A stretch of 17,254 nucleotides of DNA from Scatosoma sp045652785 (GTDB lineage: Bacteria > Bacillota > Clostridia > Christensenellales > Borkfalkiaceae): NCBI GenBank assembly GCA_045652785.1, contig JAZOLF010000149.1, positions 1-17,254 on the forward strand, read 5' to 3'. Within the stretch, counting starts at the first letter, position 1; every line of letters starts with the position of its first letter. The position numbers were made by a program, and so were the translations under genes. Positions 7,160-12,742 of this stretch are shown here, piece by piece. The notes under the pieces are model-generated. The model was not told the DNA's origin, ran no database searches, and saw only the letters and a list, made by a program, of their open reading frames with translations.

Positions 7160-8105
7160 AACGCCGCAAGGCGAAATTGTCTTACAAAAGCACGACAAAA
7201 AGAGTTGGCTGAAAAGCGCCCTTTTGGGGTTCTTTATCGGGATTGCGGTAATCGTTCCTGGCGTCAGCGGCTCGACGGTTGCTATCATATTGCGCTTATA
7301 CGATCAATTCCTGTATGCCGTCGGGAACTTTTTTAAGCGGTTTAAAGTTTGCTTTTTCTTCTTATTACCCATCGGCATCGGTGCAATTATCGGGTTTTTA
7401 CTTGGATTTCTTGCGGTGCAGCAGTTGTTGGAACTTATCCCGTTTGCTATCATTTGTTTGTTTGCGGGGCTGATGATCGGTTCTTTCCCTGCGGTCAAAG
7501 ATGAACTCAAGGGCGTTTCGATGTCGGGTAAACGAATTGCCTTGTTGGTGCTTGGCGCGTGTATTCCCGTGGCGGTAAGTGTCTTTTCGTCGATTAGTAC
7601 TTTGCAAGGCGGCGCGGATGCGGGGAATATTTTACAAGCAAAAGCGGTGTGGCGGATCGTCCTGCCCTTGTTGGTTGGTTTTATTTTGGCGCTGACGCAA
7701 CTCGTACCTGGTTTAAGCGCAAGCGCTATTTTGATGGTGGTTGGCTGGTATGCGGTGTTGATGCAAAACCTGCATTTTAGTATGGAAACCCTGCAAAATA
7801 TCAATTTGATGCTGGTGGTTGGCTCGCTTGCCGTTGGGTTTATCGTCGGGTTATTCGTCTTTTCGAAACTCCTTTCTGTGGCGTTTGCAAAAGCGAGAGA
7901 TACTGCCTATTCCGTAGTGGTCGGGTTGGCGCTCGGATCGCTGCTGACGATGTTCTTTAATGCGGAAATTGTGAAAGTCTATGCGGACTGGGCGGCGAGC
8001 GGTATCAACTGGCTGCATCTCGTTTTAGGGATCGTACTACTGGCGGTCGGTATCGTTGGTGCGTACACATTGGTACAAGTGCAACGCAAACGCGACAAAC
8101 AATAA
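7146..8105 (+). CDS. DUF368-family (PopT-type) undecaprenyl-phosphate transporter
   Basis: 319 residues, polytopic, with about eight to ten hydrophobic segments. The DUF368 signature occurs twice, as in an inverted-repeat transporter: VPGVSGSTVAIILRLYD at about 37-53 and VPGLSASAILMVVGWY at about 187-202. DUF368 proteins (PopT), together with DedA-family UptA, return undecaprenyl phosphate to the cytoplasmic face of the membrane for cell-wall synthesis. The first signature has Ser-Thr where many members have Gly-Thr (PGVSGST rather than PGVSGGT). The start is ATG 7146 behind AAAGGAG (7128-7134), inside the last codons of the VanZ gene. A hairpin without a plus-strand T tract follows. Assignment to the family is firm; transport of C55-P in this organism is inferred from the family. 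Confidence 0.9.
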   Translation: MQELETPQGEIVLQKHDKKSWLKSALLGFFIGIAVIVPGVSGSTVAIILRLYDQFLYAVGNFFKRFKVCFFFLLPIGIGAIIGFLLGFLAVQQLLELIPFAIICLFAGLMIGSFPAVKDELKGVSMSGKRIALLVLGACIPVAVSVFSSISTLQGGADAGNILQAKAVWRIVLPLLVGFILALTQLVPGLSASAILMVVGWYAVLMQNLHFSMETLQNINLMLVVGSLAVGFIVGLFVFSKLLSVAFAKARDTAYSVVVGLALGSLLTMFFNAEIVKVYADWAASGINWLHLVLGIVLLAVGIVGAYTLVQVQRKRDKQ

Positions 8106-8116
8106 AACAAAAAAGA

Positions 8117-8145
8117 TACCCGAAGGGCGGCTTGCCTTTCGGGTA
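8117..8145. terminator. Hairpin after the DUF368 gene; T tract only on the minus strand
   Basis: TACCCGAAGGGC (8117-8128) pairs with GCCTTTCGGGTA (8134-8145) around a GGCTT loop, with one G-T pair. On the plus strand it is followed by AAAATTC, so it is not a standard terminator. On the minus strand it is followed by TCTTTTTTG, so it looks more like a stop for antisense transcription. Confidence 0.5.
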
Positions 8146-8161
8146 AAATTCACAAAAGAAG

Positions 8162-8179
8162 GGGGCAGGTGTGCGTTTA
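8162..8179 (+). repeat. Short dispersed repeat, copy 2 (diverged)
   Basis: GGGGCAGGTGTGCGTTTA, matching GGGGCAGGTACGCGTTTA at 10831-10848 at 16 of 18 bases. It overlaps the GTG start codon of the ComF-like gene. Confidence 0.4.
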
Positions 8180-8893
8180 ATTGATGATTTTCTAAAAAAG
8201 TGCCGCAAAAACGCGGCGCAAAACAGCCATACTTGCGATGCTTGCGGGGCGGAAGTGTTTTCCTATCCCAACCCCAGAATTTGCCCTGCGTGTCAAACCG
8301 CACTCGTTTACAACAACGAGTATCAATGCGATAAATGCGGTAGGCCTACGCCGATGCAAGGGGTTTGTAATACCTGTAAAAGCCATGTCCCCACCTTTGA
8401 AAAGGGCGCGTCCGTATTTGCTTATTACGACAAGGCGGCATCCGTTGTCAATGGGTTTAAGAACGGAAAACGCTGGCTGCGATACTGGTTTGCAGAAGAA
8501 CTGAAAAGTGTGTTGCCGCGTTTATCTCAAAAGGAATACGTGTTGGTGACGGTTCCGATCACCAAAGAAAAACGGCGTGCGCGCGGATACAATCAATCGG
8601 AAGAACTTGTGGAAGAGTTTGCACGGTTGACAGGGCTTTCTTTCCGTGTGGATTTGCTTGAACGTAAGAAAACGGACGAACAAAAGCATCAATCTGGCGG
8701 CGATCGCCGCAAGAACATTCAAGGCGCGTTCCGCGTGACTGATCGGAAGTTTTGCAAGGGGAAGGATATTTTGGTGGTGGACGATATTCTAACGTCGGGT
8801 GCAACGCTGTCGGAAATCTCGTCCGTGCTACTGCGCTCGGGCGCAAACTCGGTGTGCGTTTTAACGGTTGCCGCTGTGCCTGATTGCCTTTAA
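8171..8893 (+). CDS. ComF family protein (double zinc ribbon plus phosphoribosyltransferase domain)
   Basis: 240 residues from GTG 8171, preceded by AAGGGGG. The N-terminal part has four CxxC pairs (C22/C25, C38/C41, C53/C56, C66/C69), the zinc-ribbon layout of ComF proteins. The C-terminal part is a type I phosphoribosyltransferase fold with the PRPP-binding loop ILVVDDILTSGATL at 200-213 (Asp204, Asp205). A basic segment (KEKRRARGYNQSEEL, about 132-146) with the family-typical RGYNQ motif lies between them. In Bacillus, ComFC takes part in uptake of transforming DNA; its Gram-negative relative GntX/ComF has a similar role, but the exact reaction is not settled. No other competence gene lies here. 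The stop is separated by one base from the stop of the convergent NlpC/P60 gene. The start codon lies inside a short repeat, so the exact N-terminus is less certain than the rest. Confidence 0.9.
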   Translation: MRLIDDFLKKCRKNAAQNSHTCDACGAEVFSYPNPRICPACQTALVYNNEYQCDKCGRPTPMQGVCNTCKSHVPTFEKGASVFAYYDKAASVVNGFKNGKRWLRYWFAEELKSVLPRLSQKEYVLVTVPITKEKRRARGYNQSEELVEEFARLTGLSFRVDLLERKKTDEQKHQSGGDRRKNIQGAFRVTDRKFCKGKDILVVDDILTSGATLSEISSVLLRSGANSVCVLTVAAVPDCL

Positions 8894-8894
8894 T

Positions 8895-9779
8895 CTACAC
8901 GAAACGGCGGGATTCGATATAGTGTGACCAGCGCGTTGCGGACATTTTTTCGATGCGGGCGTAGTCGCTTGCCGTGTGCAAAATATAATCGTTACCCAAA
9001 TAGATGGCGACGTGGCCAACCCGTTCTACTCCTGTAAGGTGTTTGCGGCTCTCGTTGGTGAAGTAGATGCAATCGCCGCGCTGTAAATCTTTTTTGGCGA
9101 CGTACTTGCCTTGCGTCACTTGGGTACGCGTCGTCACGTTGAGTAATTTTCCTGCCGCTTGATAGTACACGTATTGTACGAGTGATGAGCAGTCAAACTT
9201 CTGCGCAGTAAAGCCTTTTAGGAAATTCCCCTTTCCATCATGTAGGCGTACTGCGCCGTAAACGTAAGGTACGCCGATGTGTTTATACCCTTCTTCAATC
9301 ACCTTTTCCGCTTTTGTATTATCGGAAAGGGGCAGGGTGAAAACGCTGGCGTATTCCGCGTAAACGTAGGCGGTTTTTCCACGATAATAGGTCTTGTACC
9401 AGTTGCCGATTTTTCCCGTGATTGCGTACATGGTGCCTTGTTCTGCTTGTCCGAGTATCGTAAAATCCGTACCTGCGCCGCTGCGGATATTCACGTTATC
9501 CGCGGTGCAACGTATGTATTGTTGCGTGGTAGGCTTGGGTGGTTCACTCTCTTGCGGGGGTAAGGTTTGCTGGGGCGGAGCGCTCTCCTGCGGCGGAGCG
9601 CTATTCTGTGGGGGCGTCGTTTCATTCTCGCCAGGCGTTCCTGTGCTTTGGTCAGGGGCGGTTTCTACGCTCTCGCTTTGGTTTGGGGTGCTGTCTGCAC
9701 GCTCGGTGCAGGCGGTTGCAACAAAAATACTGCAAGCGGCAATGAGCGCCACAAGCGCAAATTTTTTCTTTGATTTCAT
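8895..9779 (-). CDS. Lipoprotein with SH3 domain and NlpC/P60 peptidase domain
   Basis: 294 residues. A basic N-terminus and hydrophobic helix end in the lipobox ATAC with Cys24, so it is a predicted lipoprotein anchored to the outer face of the membrane. Residues about 30-87 are a Pro/Gln/Glu/Ser-rich spacer containing repeats of the APPQES type. An SH3-type domain (about 88-150, with VNIRSGAG at about 96-103) follows. The C-terminal NlpC/P60 domain has catalytic Cys197 in FDCSSLVQYVYY, His256 in GHVAIYLG and a possible third polar residue His268 in LHTAS. Such enzymes cut peptidoglycan stem peptides, usually D-Glu to the diamino acid. A GVPYVYGA motif (169-176) before the catalytic Cys is typical. 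ATG 9777-9779 has AAGGAT upstream on the minus strand. It converges with the ComF-like gene with no room for a terminator. Confidence 0.93.
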   Translation of the reverse strand: MKSKKKFALVALIAACSIFVATACTERADSTPNQSESVETAPDQSTGTPGENETTPPQNSAPPQESAPPQQTLPPQESEPPKPTTQQYIRCTADNVNIRSGAGTDFTILGQAEQGTMYAITGKIGNWYKTYYRGKTAYVYAEYASVFTLPLSDNTKAEKVIEEGYKHIGVPYVYGAVRLHDGKGNFLKGFTAQKFDCSSLVQYVYYQAAGKLLNVTTRTQVTQGKYVAKKDLQRGDCIYFTNESRKHLTGVERVGHVAIYLGNDYILHTASDYARIEKMSATRWSHYIESRRFV

Positions 9780-9944
9780 GGTTTCTATCCTTTTTACGAG
9801 ATTTCGGCAAAAACTTTCCGCCGATACTCAAAAGGATACGGGTAAGGGAAGCGAAAAGCAATAGGCGGTAATTGCCGATTTTTCCGAATGTTGGAAACAG
9901 GCGGCTCGGATTGCCGTAAGTTGCTATTCTTTCCTGTATTTTCC

Positions 9945-9973
9945 TTGCTAAATGGGGGATTGTGTGGTATAAT
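9945..9973 (+). promoter_or_regulatory. Sigma-A type promoter with start codon close to +1 (histidinol phosphatase gene)
   Basis: TTGCTA (9945-9950), 17-base spacer, TATAAT (9968-9973). The ATG at 9983 begins 9 bases after the -10 box, so the leader would be zero to about three bases. No ribosome binding site is visible. Confidence 0.75.
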
Positions 9974-9982
9974 AGGTCCACT

Positions 9983-10828
9983 ATGAACAAGATTTTAACC
10001 GATTTGCATACCCATACAGCGTTCTCGCCCGATGGTCGGGGAACAATGGAAGAAATGTTGCGGATGGCGCACTCGTTGGGGGTGGCGTACTACGGCGTTT
10101 CGGATCATTTTAACTTTGATATGGTCGTCAACAATATTCCGCTTGACCAGGAAGACAGGGTGCAAACGCCTGTGGATGCGTACTTCGCTGCGGGTAGAAC
10201 GGCGCAAAAGGAATACGAAGGCAAAATGCAAGTTTTGATCGGGGCGGAGTTCGGCTATGCGGACAATCCTTTAGCGGGAAAAATGTATGCGGACGCGGTG
10301 GAAAAATACGCGCCCGATTATATCATTCAAAGTGTGCACAACCTTCCCGAAGGGGACTATGCGTACGGGTGCGGATATACGGATGCGAAGGGCAAAGTTC
10401 GCGACAAGCAGGAAGTGTATGAAGAGTATTTGGGCTTGGTGCGCCGCAGTTTGGACGTCTCCCACCCCTACGATATTTTGGGGCACGTTAGCTATTGCAC
10501 GCGCTATGCGCCTTACGAAGATCGCCGTATGCTTTGGAAAGATTTTTCGGTGAGTTTGGATGGTATTTTGACGACGGTGATTTCCAAAGGCAAGATTTTG
10601 GAAGTAAACAGTTCGAACAAGCAAGGCCCTGCGCTGACTTTGCCTGATACCGATATTTTAGAGCGGTATTATGAACTTGGCGGGCGCAAAATTTCCTTTG
10701 GCTCGGACGCGCATTTTTCATCGCGTATCATCGAGCATCGTGAAAGAGTGATGGATATATTGCGGTCGGTCGGGTTTGAATATATCACCGTTCCTTGCTG
10801 TGGGAAAGAGATAAAAATAGAAATTTGA
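9983..10828 (+). CDS. hisJ: PHP-domain histidinol-phosphatase (HisJ family)
   Basis: 281 residues from ATG 9983; a longer frame starting upstream would overlap the promoter. PHP metal ligands are visible in the expected order: DLHTHTAFSPDG with His9 and His11, SDH with Asp41-His42, GAEFGY with Glu89, SVHN with His119, GHVSY with His168, and SDAH with Asp242 and His244. The family hydrolyses L-histidinol phosphate to L-histidinol in histidine synthesis, using a multinuclear metal centre. Length and motif spacing fit HisJ/HisK-type enzymes. No other his gene is nearby, which is common for this stand-alone enzyme, but it means another phosphomonoester substrate cannot be excluded. The gene ends in a copy of a short dispersed repeat, and the next gene starts 43 bases later. 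Confidence 0.85.
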   Translation: MNKILTDLHTHTAFSPDGRGTMEEMLRMAHSLGVAYYGVSDHFNFDMVVNNIPLDQEDRVQTPVDAYFAAGRTAQKEYEGKMQVLIGAEFGYADNPLAGKMYADAVEKYAPDYIIQSVHNLPEGDYAYGCGYTDAKGKVRDKQEVYEEYLGLVRRSLDVSHPYDILGHVSYCTRYAPYEDRRMLWKDFSVSLDGILTTVISKGKILEVNSSNKQGPALTLPDTDILERYYELGGRKISFGSDAHFSSRIIEHRERVMDILRSVGFEYITVPCCGKEIKIEI

Positions 10829-10843
10829 AAGGGGCAGGTACGC
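10820..10843 (+). repeat. Short dispersed repeat, copy 3
   Basis: GAAATTTGA (with TGA the stop codon of the phosphatase), two bases, then GGGGCAGGTACGC. It matches the minus-strand copy at 5472-5495 at every base except the two between the blocks. The match to the 8162 copy extends to 10848. Confidence 0.5.
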
Positions 10844-10871
10844 GTTTACGGCGTATTTGCAGGAGAAAAGT

Positions 10872-11081
10872 ATGTCTGAATTAGATTTGTTAAAATTGCT
10901 GGATACTTTTTCGGAAGACGTGGATTTGGCGGACTTTACGCCCGAAGAGTTGCAGGATCTCGTACAACAAAAGTACGACGGCGGCGCGCCGCGTCCACTC
11001 ACGCCAGAAGAGTTCAAGGCGAGATATTTTGATTATTACGACGACGTCAAAGATAAGTCGTTGAAAAAGCAGGACTGGTAA
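10872..11081 (+). CDS. Small acidic protein of unknown function
   Basis: 69 residues from ATG 10872, with AGGAG (10861-10865) six bases upstream. A TTG 15 bases earlier is not needed. The protein is acidic and helical, with a repeated Asp/Glu-rich pattern (EDVDLADFTPEELQDL and LTPEEFKARYFDYYDD) and no membrane segment or Cys. I do not recognise a family. Its stop TAA overlaps the ATG of the HAD hydrolase by one base (TAATG), so translation is coupled, and it could be a small partner or regulator of that enzyme or simply a cotranscribed protein. Confidence 0.75.
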   Translation: MSELDLLKLLDTFSEDVDLADFTPEELQDLVQQKYDGGAPRPLTPEEFKARYFDYYDDVKDKSLKKQDW

Positions 11082-11797
11082 TGAAAAAGTACAAGGTAAT
11101 CATTTTTGACGCCGATCATACGATCATTGATTATTTGGAAGATGAAAAAGCGGTTCTAAGAGAACTGTTGCCTACGCTCGGGATCGAGCCGACCGAAGAA
11201 ACGGTATGTAATTGCGACGATATTAGCAATGAAACTTGGGCGGGTGCGGGCTTGAATAATGTGGATGATCCGTACATTCAGGAAAACTATCACCGCTTGT
11301 ACGTGGAACATACCGAAGATATGTTCCGTGCGCTGTTTTTGCGCTATCCGTCCGATGCCGATCCTAAGGAAGTAGGTTTGCGGTTTATGTGTATGATGCA
11401 GCGGCCGTCTATCCTTTGTGAAGGTGCGGAAGAAGTGCTGTCCGCGTTGGCGGGGAAGTACGTTGTTTGTGTGGCGACCAACGCCACTACGGCGTTACAA
11501 CGGCCGAGATTGCAGTCGGTTTCGCGCTGGATTGACCGTATCTATATTTCCGAAGAATTAGGGTTCATTAAGCCCCTGCCCCCTTTTTTTTCAAAAATGT
11601 TGGCGGATTTAGGGGTAAAAAAGGAAGATTGCTTGATGGTGGGCGACTCCCTTTCGTCGGACGTTGCGGGCGCAAGCAGGAGCGGCATAGACAGTTGTTG
11701 GCTCAACCGTCGGAAGGCGAAAAATGAAACAGACGTCCAGCCTACGTATGAAATTCATAGGCTGACGGAATTGCTGGCACTTTTGGAAGAAAATTGA
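11081..11797 (+). CDS. HAD-superfamily hydrolase, YjjG-like (probable nucleotide or sugar phosphatase)
   Basis: 238 residues. All four HAD motifs are visible: FDADHTI with Asp10 (nucleophile) and Asp12, ATNAT with Thr near 134 (motif II), the motif III lysine in GFIKPLPPFF near 162, and MVGDSLSSDVAG (motif IV acidic residues). A helical cap of type C1 lies between motif I and II (about 18-110). The layout resembles YjjG/YfnB-type phosphatases, which hydrolyse (deoxy)nucleoside monophosphates including non-canonical pyrimidines, but HAD substrates cannot be read from sequence. ATG 11081 overlaps the stop of the preceding small gene. The -35 box of the tRNA promoter starts at the first base after its TGA, so no terminator separates it from the RNA region. 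Confidence 0.85.
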   Translation: MKKYKVIIFDADHTIIDYLEDEKAVLRELLPTLGIEPTEETVCNCDDISNETWAGAGLNNVDDPYIQENYHRLYVEHTEDMFRALFLRYPSDADPKEVGLRFMCMMQRPSILCEGAEEVLSALAGKYVVCVATNATTALQRPRLQSVSRWIDRIYISEELGFIKPLPPFFSKMLADLGVKKEDCLMVGDSLSSDVAGASRSGIDSCWLNRRKAKNETDVQPTYEIHRLTELLALLEEN

Positions 11798-11826
11798 TTG
11801 ACAAAAACCGTTTGTTGGGGTATAAT
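11798..11826 (+). promoter_or_regulatory. Full-consensus sigma-A promoter of the tRNA-Ser region
   Basis: TTGACA (11798-11803), 17-base spacer, TATAAT (11821-11826). The predicted start of transcription is near 11833, about 12 bases before the tRNA-Ser-like 5' half. Both boxes match consensus at all six positions, which is typical of stable RNA genes. Confidence 0.9.
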
Positions 11827-11844
11827 ACTTACGACAAGCGAATA

Positions 11845-11979
11845 TGCAGAGATGGTAGAGCGGTCGATTACGGCAGTCTTGAAAGAAAATCCGTTTCATC
11901 GCTGTAATTTTTCTAAACCCCTTTATTTATGTGGGTTTGAGCGATTTTGGGGTGCAGTAAACGGATAGGTCATCTCGCA
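11845..11979 (+). ncRNA. Candidate structured RNA segment (nested stems)
   Basis: Four nested pairings can be read: TGCAGAGATG (11845-11854) with CATCTCGCA (11971-11979, one bulged A); ATCCGTTT (11889-11896) with AAACGGAT (11959-11966), 8 of 8; ATCGCT (11898-11903) with AGCGAT (11940-11945), 6 of 6; AAACCC (11915-11920) with GGGTTT (11933-11938). A competing pairing is TTACGGC (11868-11874) with GCTGTAA (11902-11908). I do not recognise 6S, SRP, RNase P, tmRNA or a T-box. It may be a structured mobile-element end rather than an RNA gene. Confidence 0.3.
11846..11884 (+). pseudogene. 5' half of a tRNA-Ser(UGA), broken after the anticodon loop
   Basis: This has the layout of the first 38 positions of a class II tRNA-Ser: seven acceptor bases (GCAGAGA), TG, a three-pair D stem (GTA/TAC) around a GCGGTCGAT-type loop, a 5' anticodon strand (GCAGT, 11873-11877) and the loop CTTGAAA with anticodon TGA (11880-11882). 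The expected 3' anticodon strand (ACTGC), variable arm, T-arm and acceptor partner do not follow. It is right behind a perfect promoter. Confidence 0.6.
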
Positions 11980-12012
11980 GTTTTCTCGCAATTTTACCAT
12001 TTAATTACATAC

Positions 12013-12102
12013 GCAGGTGTATCGAAGCGGTCATAACGAGCTAGATTTGAAATCTTGTCTGAGGTCAAACTCCCGGGGGTTCGAATCCCTCCGCCTGCGC
12101 CA
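12013..12102 (+). tRNA. tRNA-Ser(UGA) with encoded CCA
   Basis: 90 bases including CCA. The acceptor GCAGGTG (12013-12019) pairs with CGCCTGC (12092-12098) with one G-U pair; discriminator G12099; CCA 12100-12102. The D arm is TCG/CGA with a GCGG loop. The anticodon arm is CTAGA-TTTGAAA-TCTTG with TGA at 12048-12050 and one T-T mismatch in the stem (12042 against 12056). A long variable region marks class II, and the T loop is GTTCGAAT-type. It is read by the 11798 promoter, and its 3' end is the likely attachment site of the downstream element. The stem mismatch is odd but not disqualifying. Confidence 0.88.
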
Positions 12103-12133
12103 TAAAGTGTGGACAAAAAAGATCCATGTGCCT

Positions 12134-12159
12134 AAACCCCAGGGAAATCCTGGGGTTTT
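12134..12159 (+). terminator. Intrinsic terminator of the tRNA-Ser transcript
   Basis: AAACCCCAGG (12134-12143), GAAAT loop, CCTGGGGTTT (12149-12158), a perfect 10-pair stem. It ends in only four T residues, so it may be leaky. Confidence 0.7.
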
Positions 12160-12225
12160 CGCAATGTTTCTAGCAAAATTGTAATGTTTGGTTTCATAGA
12201 TGCAAAATGGCTGTTTTGCGTTACT

Positions 12226-12240
12226 GGAGTGATTCGAACC
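12226..12240 (-). repeat. Inverted partial copy of the tRNA-Ser T-arm
   Basis: Read on the minus strand, GGTTCGAATCACTCC matches GGTTCGAATCCCTCC of the tRNA-Ser (12078-12092) at 14 of 15 bases. The flanks do not pair as a T stem, so it is not a second tRNA. A small hairpin, GCAAAA/TTTTGC, lies beside it at 12202-12219. Confidence 0.5.
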
Positions 12241-12278
12241 GACGTGTTAAGAAAAATTGAAGAAAATTAAAAAATATG

Positions 12279-12317
12279 AGCCGATTGTTTCAAGCGAAGC
12301 AGTCGGCTATTTTTTTT
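12279..12317 (+). terminator. Terminator-like hairpin in the leader of the first element gene
   Basis: AGCCGATTG (12279-12287) pairs with CAGTCGGCT (12300-12308) over nine pairs including one G-T, with a 12-base loop, followed by A and eight T residues (12310-12317). The next start codon is 29 bases later. It can stop read-through from the tRNA side, or act as an attenuator for the downstream operon. Confidence 0.7.
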
Positions 12318-12346
12318 GCGAAAATTTCAAAAGGAGGAAAAGAAAA

Positions 12347-12721
12347 ATGCAATTTAAGAACAGCACACACAAAAGACGGTTCATGAGCGCAATCAAGCCT
12401 ATGGACCAAAAAGACAAAACGCAGATGGCAGTGGCATTTTTGCTTACGGCGACAAAAGCGCTGTGGGATCGAAGTCGTATTTGTATGATAAACAATAAAA
12501 TTCTCGTGCATCGAATACACCTCAATCATACCAGCGAAGAAGTCTACGTGCTATACTGCGCAGCAAAAGATATCGCCTTTGGCACGACGCTCATTTCTGT
12601 GAGTGACCTCGTGGATGAAGAGTTGTTATCGAGAGAGCTTTATCGGCTTATCTTCACGGCACTGGAGATAAAAAGGTTTGGCGTAGGAATTGTAATTCCG
12701 AGTCCGCAAGAAAAAAAATAA
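12347..12721 (+). CDS. Small hypothetical protein, first gene of the element
   Basis: 124 residues from ATG 12347, nine bases after AAGGAGG (12331-12337). An in-frame TTG 90 bases upstream has no ribosome binding site and would read through the terminator hairpin, so it is rejected. The protein is basic at the N-terminus (HKRRF), helical, then has two beta-like hydrophobic strands (EVYVLYCAAKDIAFG) and a helical C-terminal part. The opening resembles short proteins of Clostridial mobile elements in the DUF6075 group (an HxxRF start followed by a hydrophobic helix), but the match is loose and I give it no function. The next gene's ribosome binding site follows its stop by two bases, so it is part of a compact operon. 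Confidence 0.75.
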   Translation: MQFKNSTHKRRFMSAIKPMDQKDKTQMAVAFLLTATKALWDRSRICMINNKILVHRIHLNHTSEEVYVLYCAAKDIAFGTTLISVSDLVDEELLSRELYRLIFTALEIKRFGVGIVIPSPQEKK

Positions 12722-12742
12722 TAAGGAGGTAGAACAACGCAT

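Noticed and set aside
9539..9864. Plus-strand frames opposite the Pro/Gln-rich linker of the NlpC/P60 lipoprotein
   Set aside because: They are shadows created by the repetitive linker codons; no ribosome binding site or domain.
9962..9982. Upstream start for the histidinol phosphatase
   Set aside because: It lies within the -10 region and the PHP motif spacing fits ATG 9983.
11833..11990. 6S RNA, tmRNA, SRP RNA, RNase P or T-box leader
   Set aside because: None of the conserved sequence blocks I know for these RNAs is present, and no antiterminator or downstream synthetase gene exists.
11885..12012. A group I intron or archaeal-type intron in the first tRNA-Ser
   Set aside because: The stretch is too short for a group I intron, shows no P7-type core, and the later 3' half has an acceptor (CGCCTGC) that pairs with its own 5' half rather than with GCAGAGA.
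12226..12260. A second tRNA on the minus strand
   Set aside because: Only the T-loop region is tRNA-like; the flanks do not form a T stem, acceptor or anticodon arm.
12257..12346. TTG start at 12257 for the first element gene
   Set aside because: No ribosome binding site there and the frame runs through a terminator hairpin; ATG 12347 has a consensus site.
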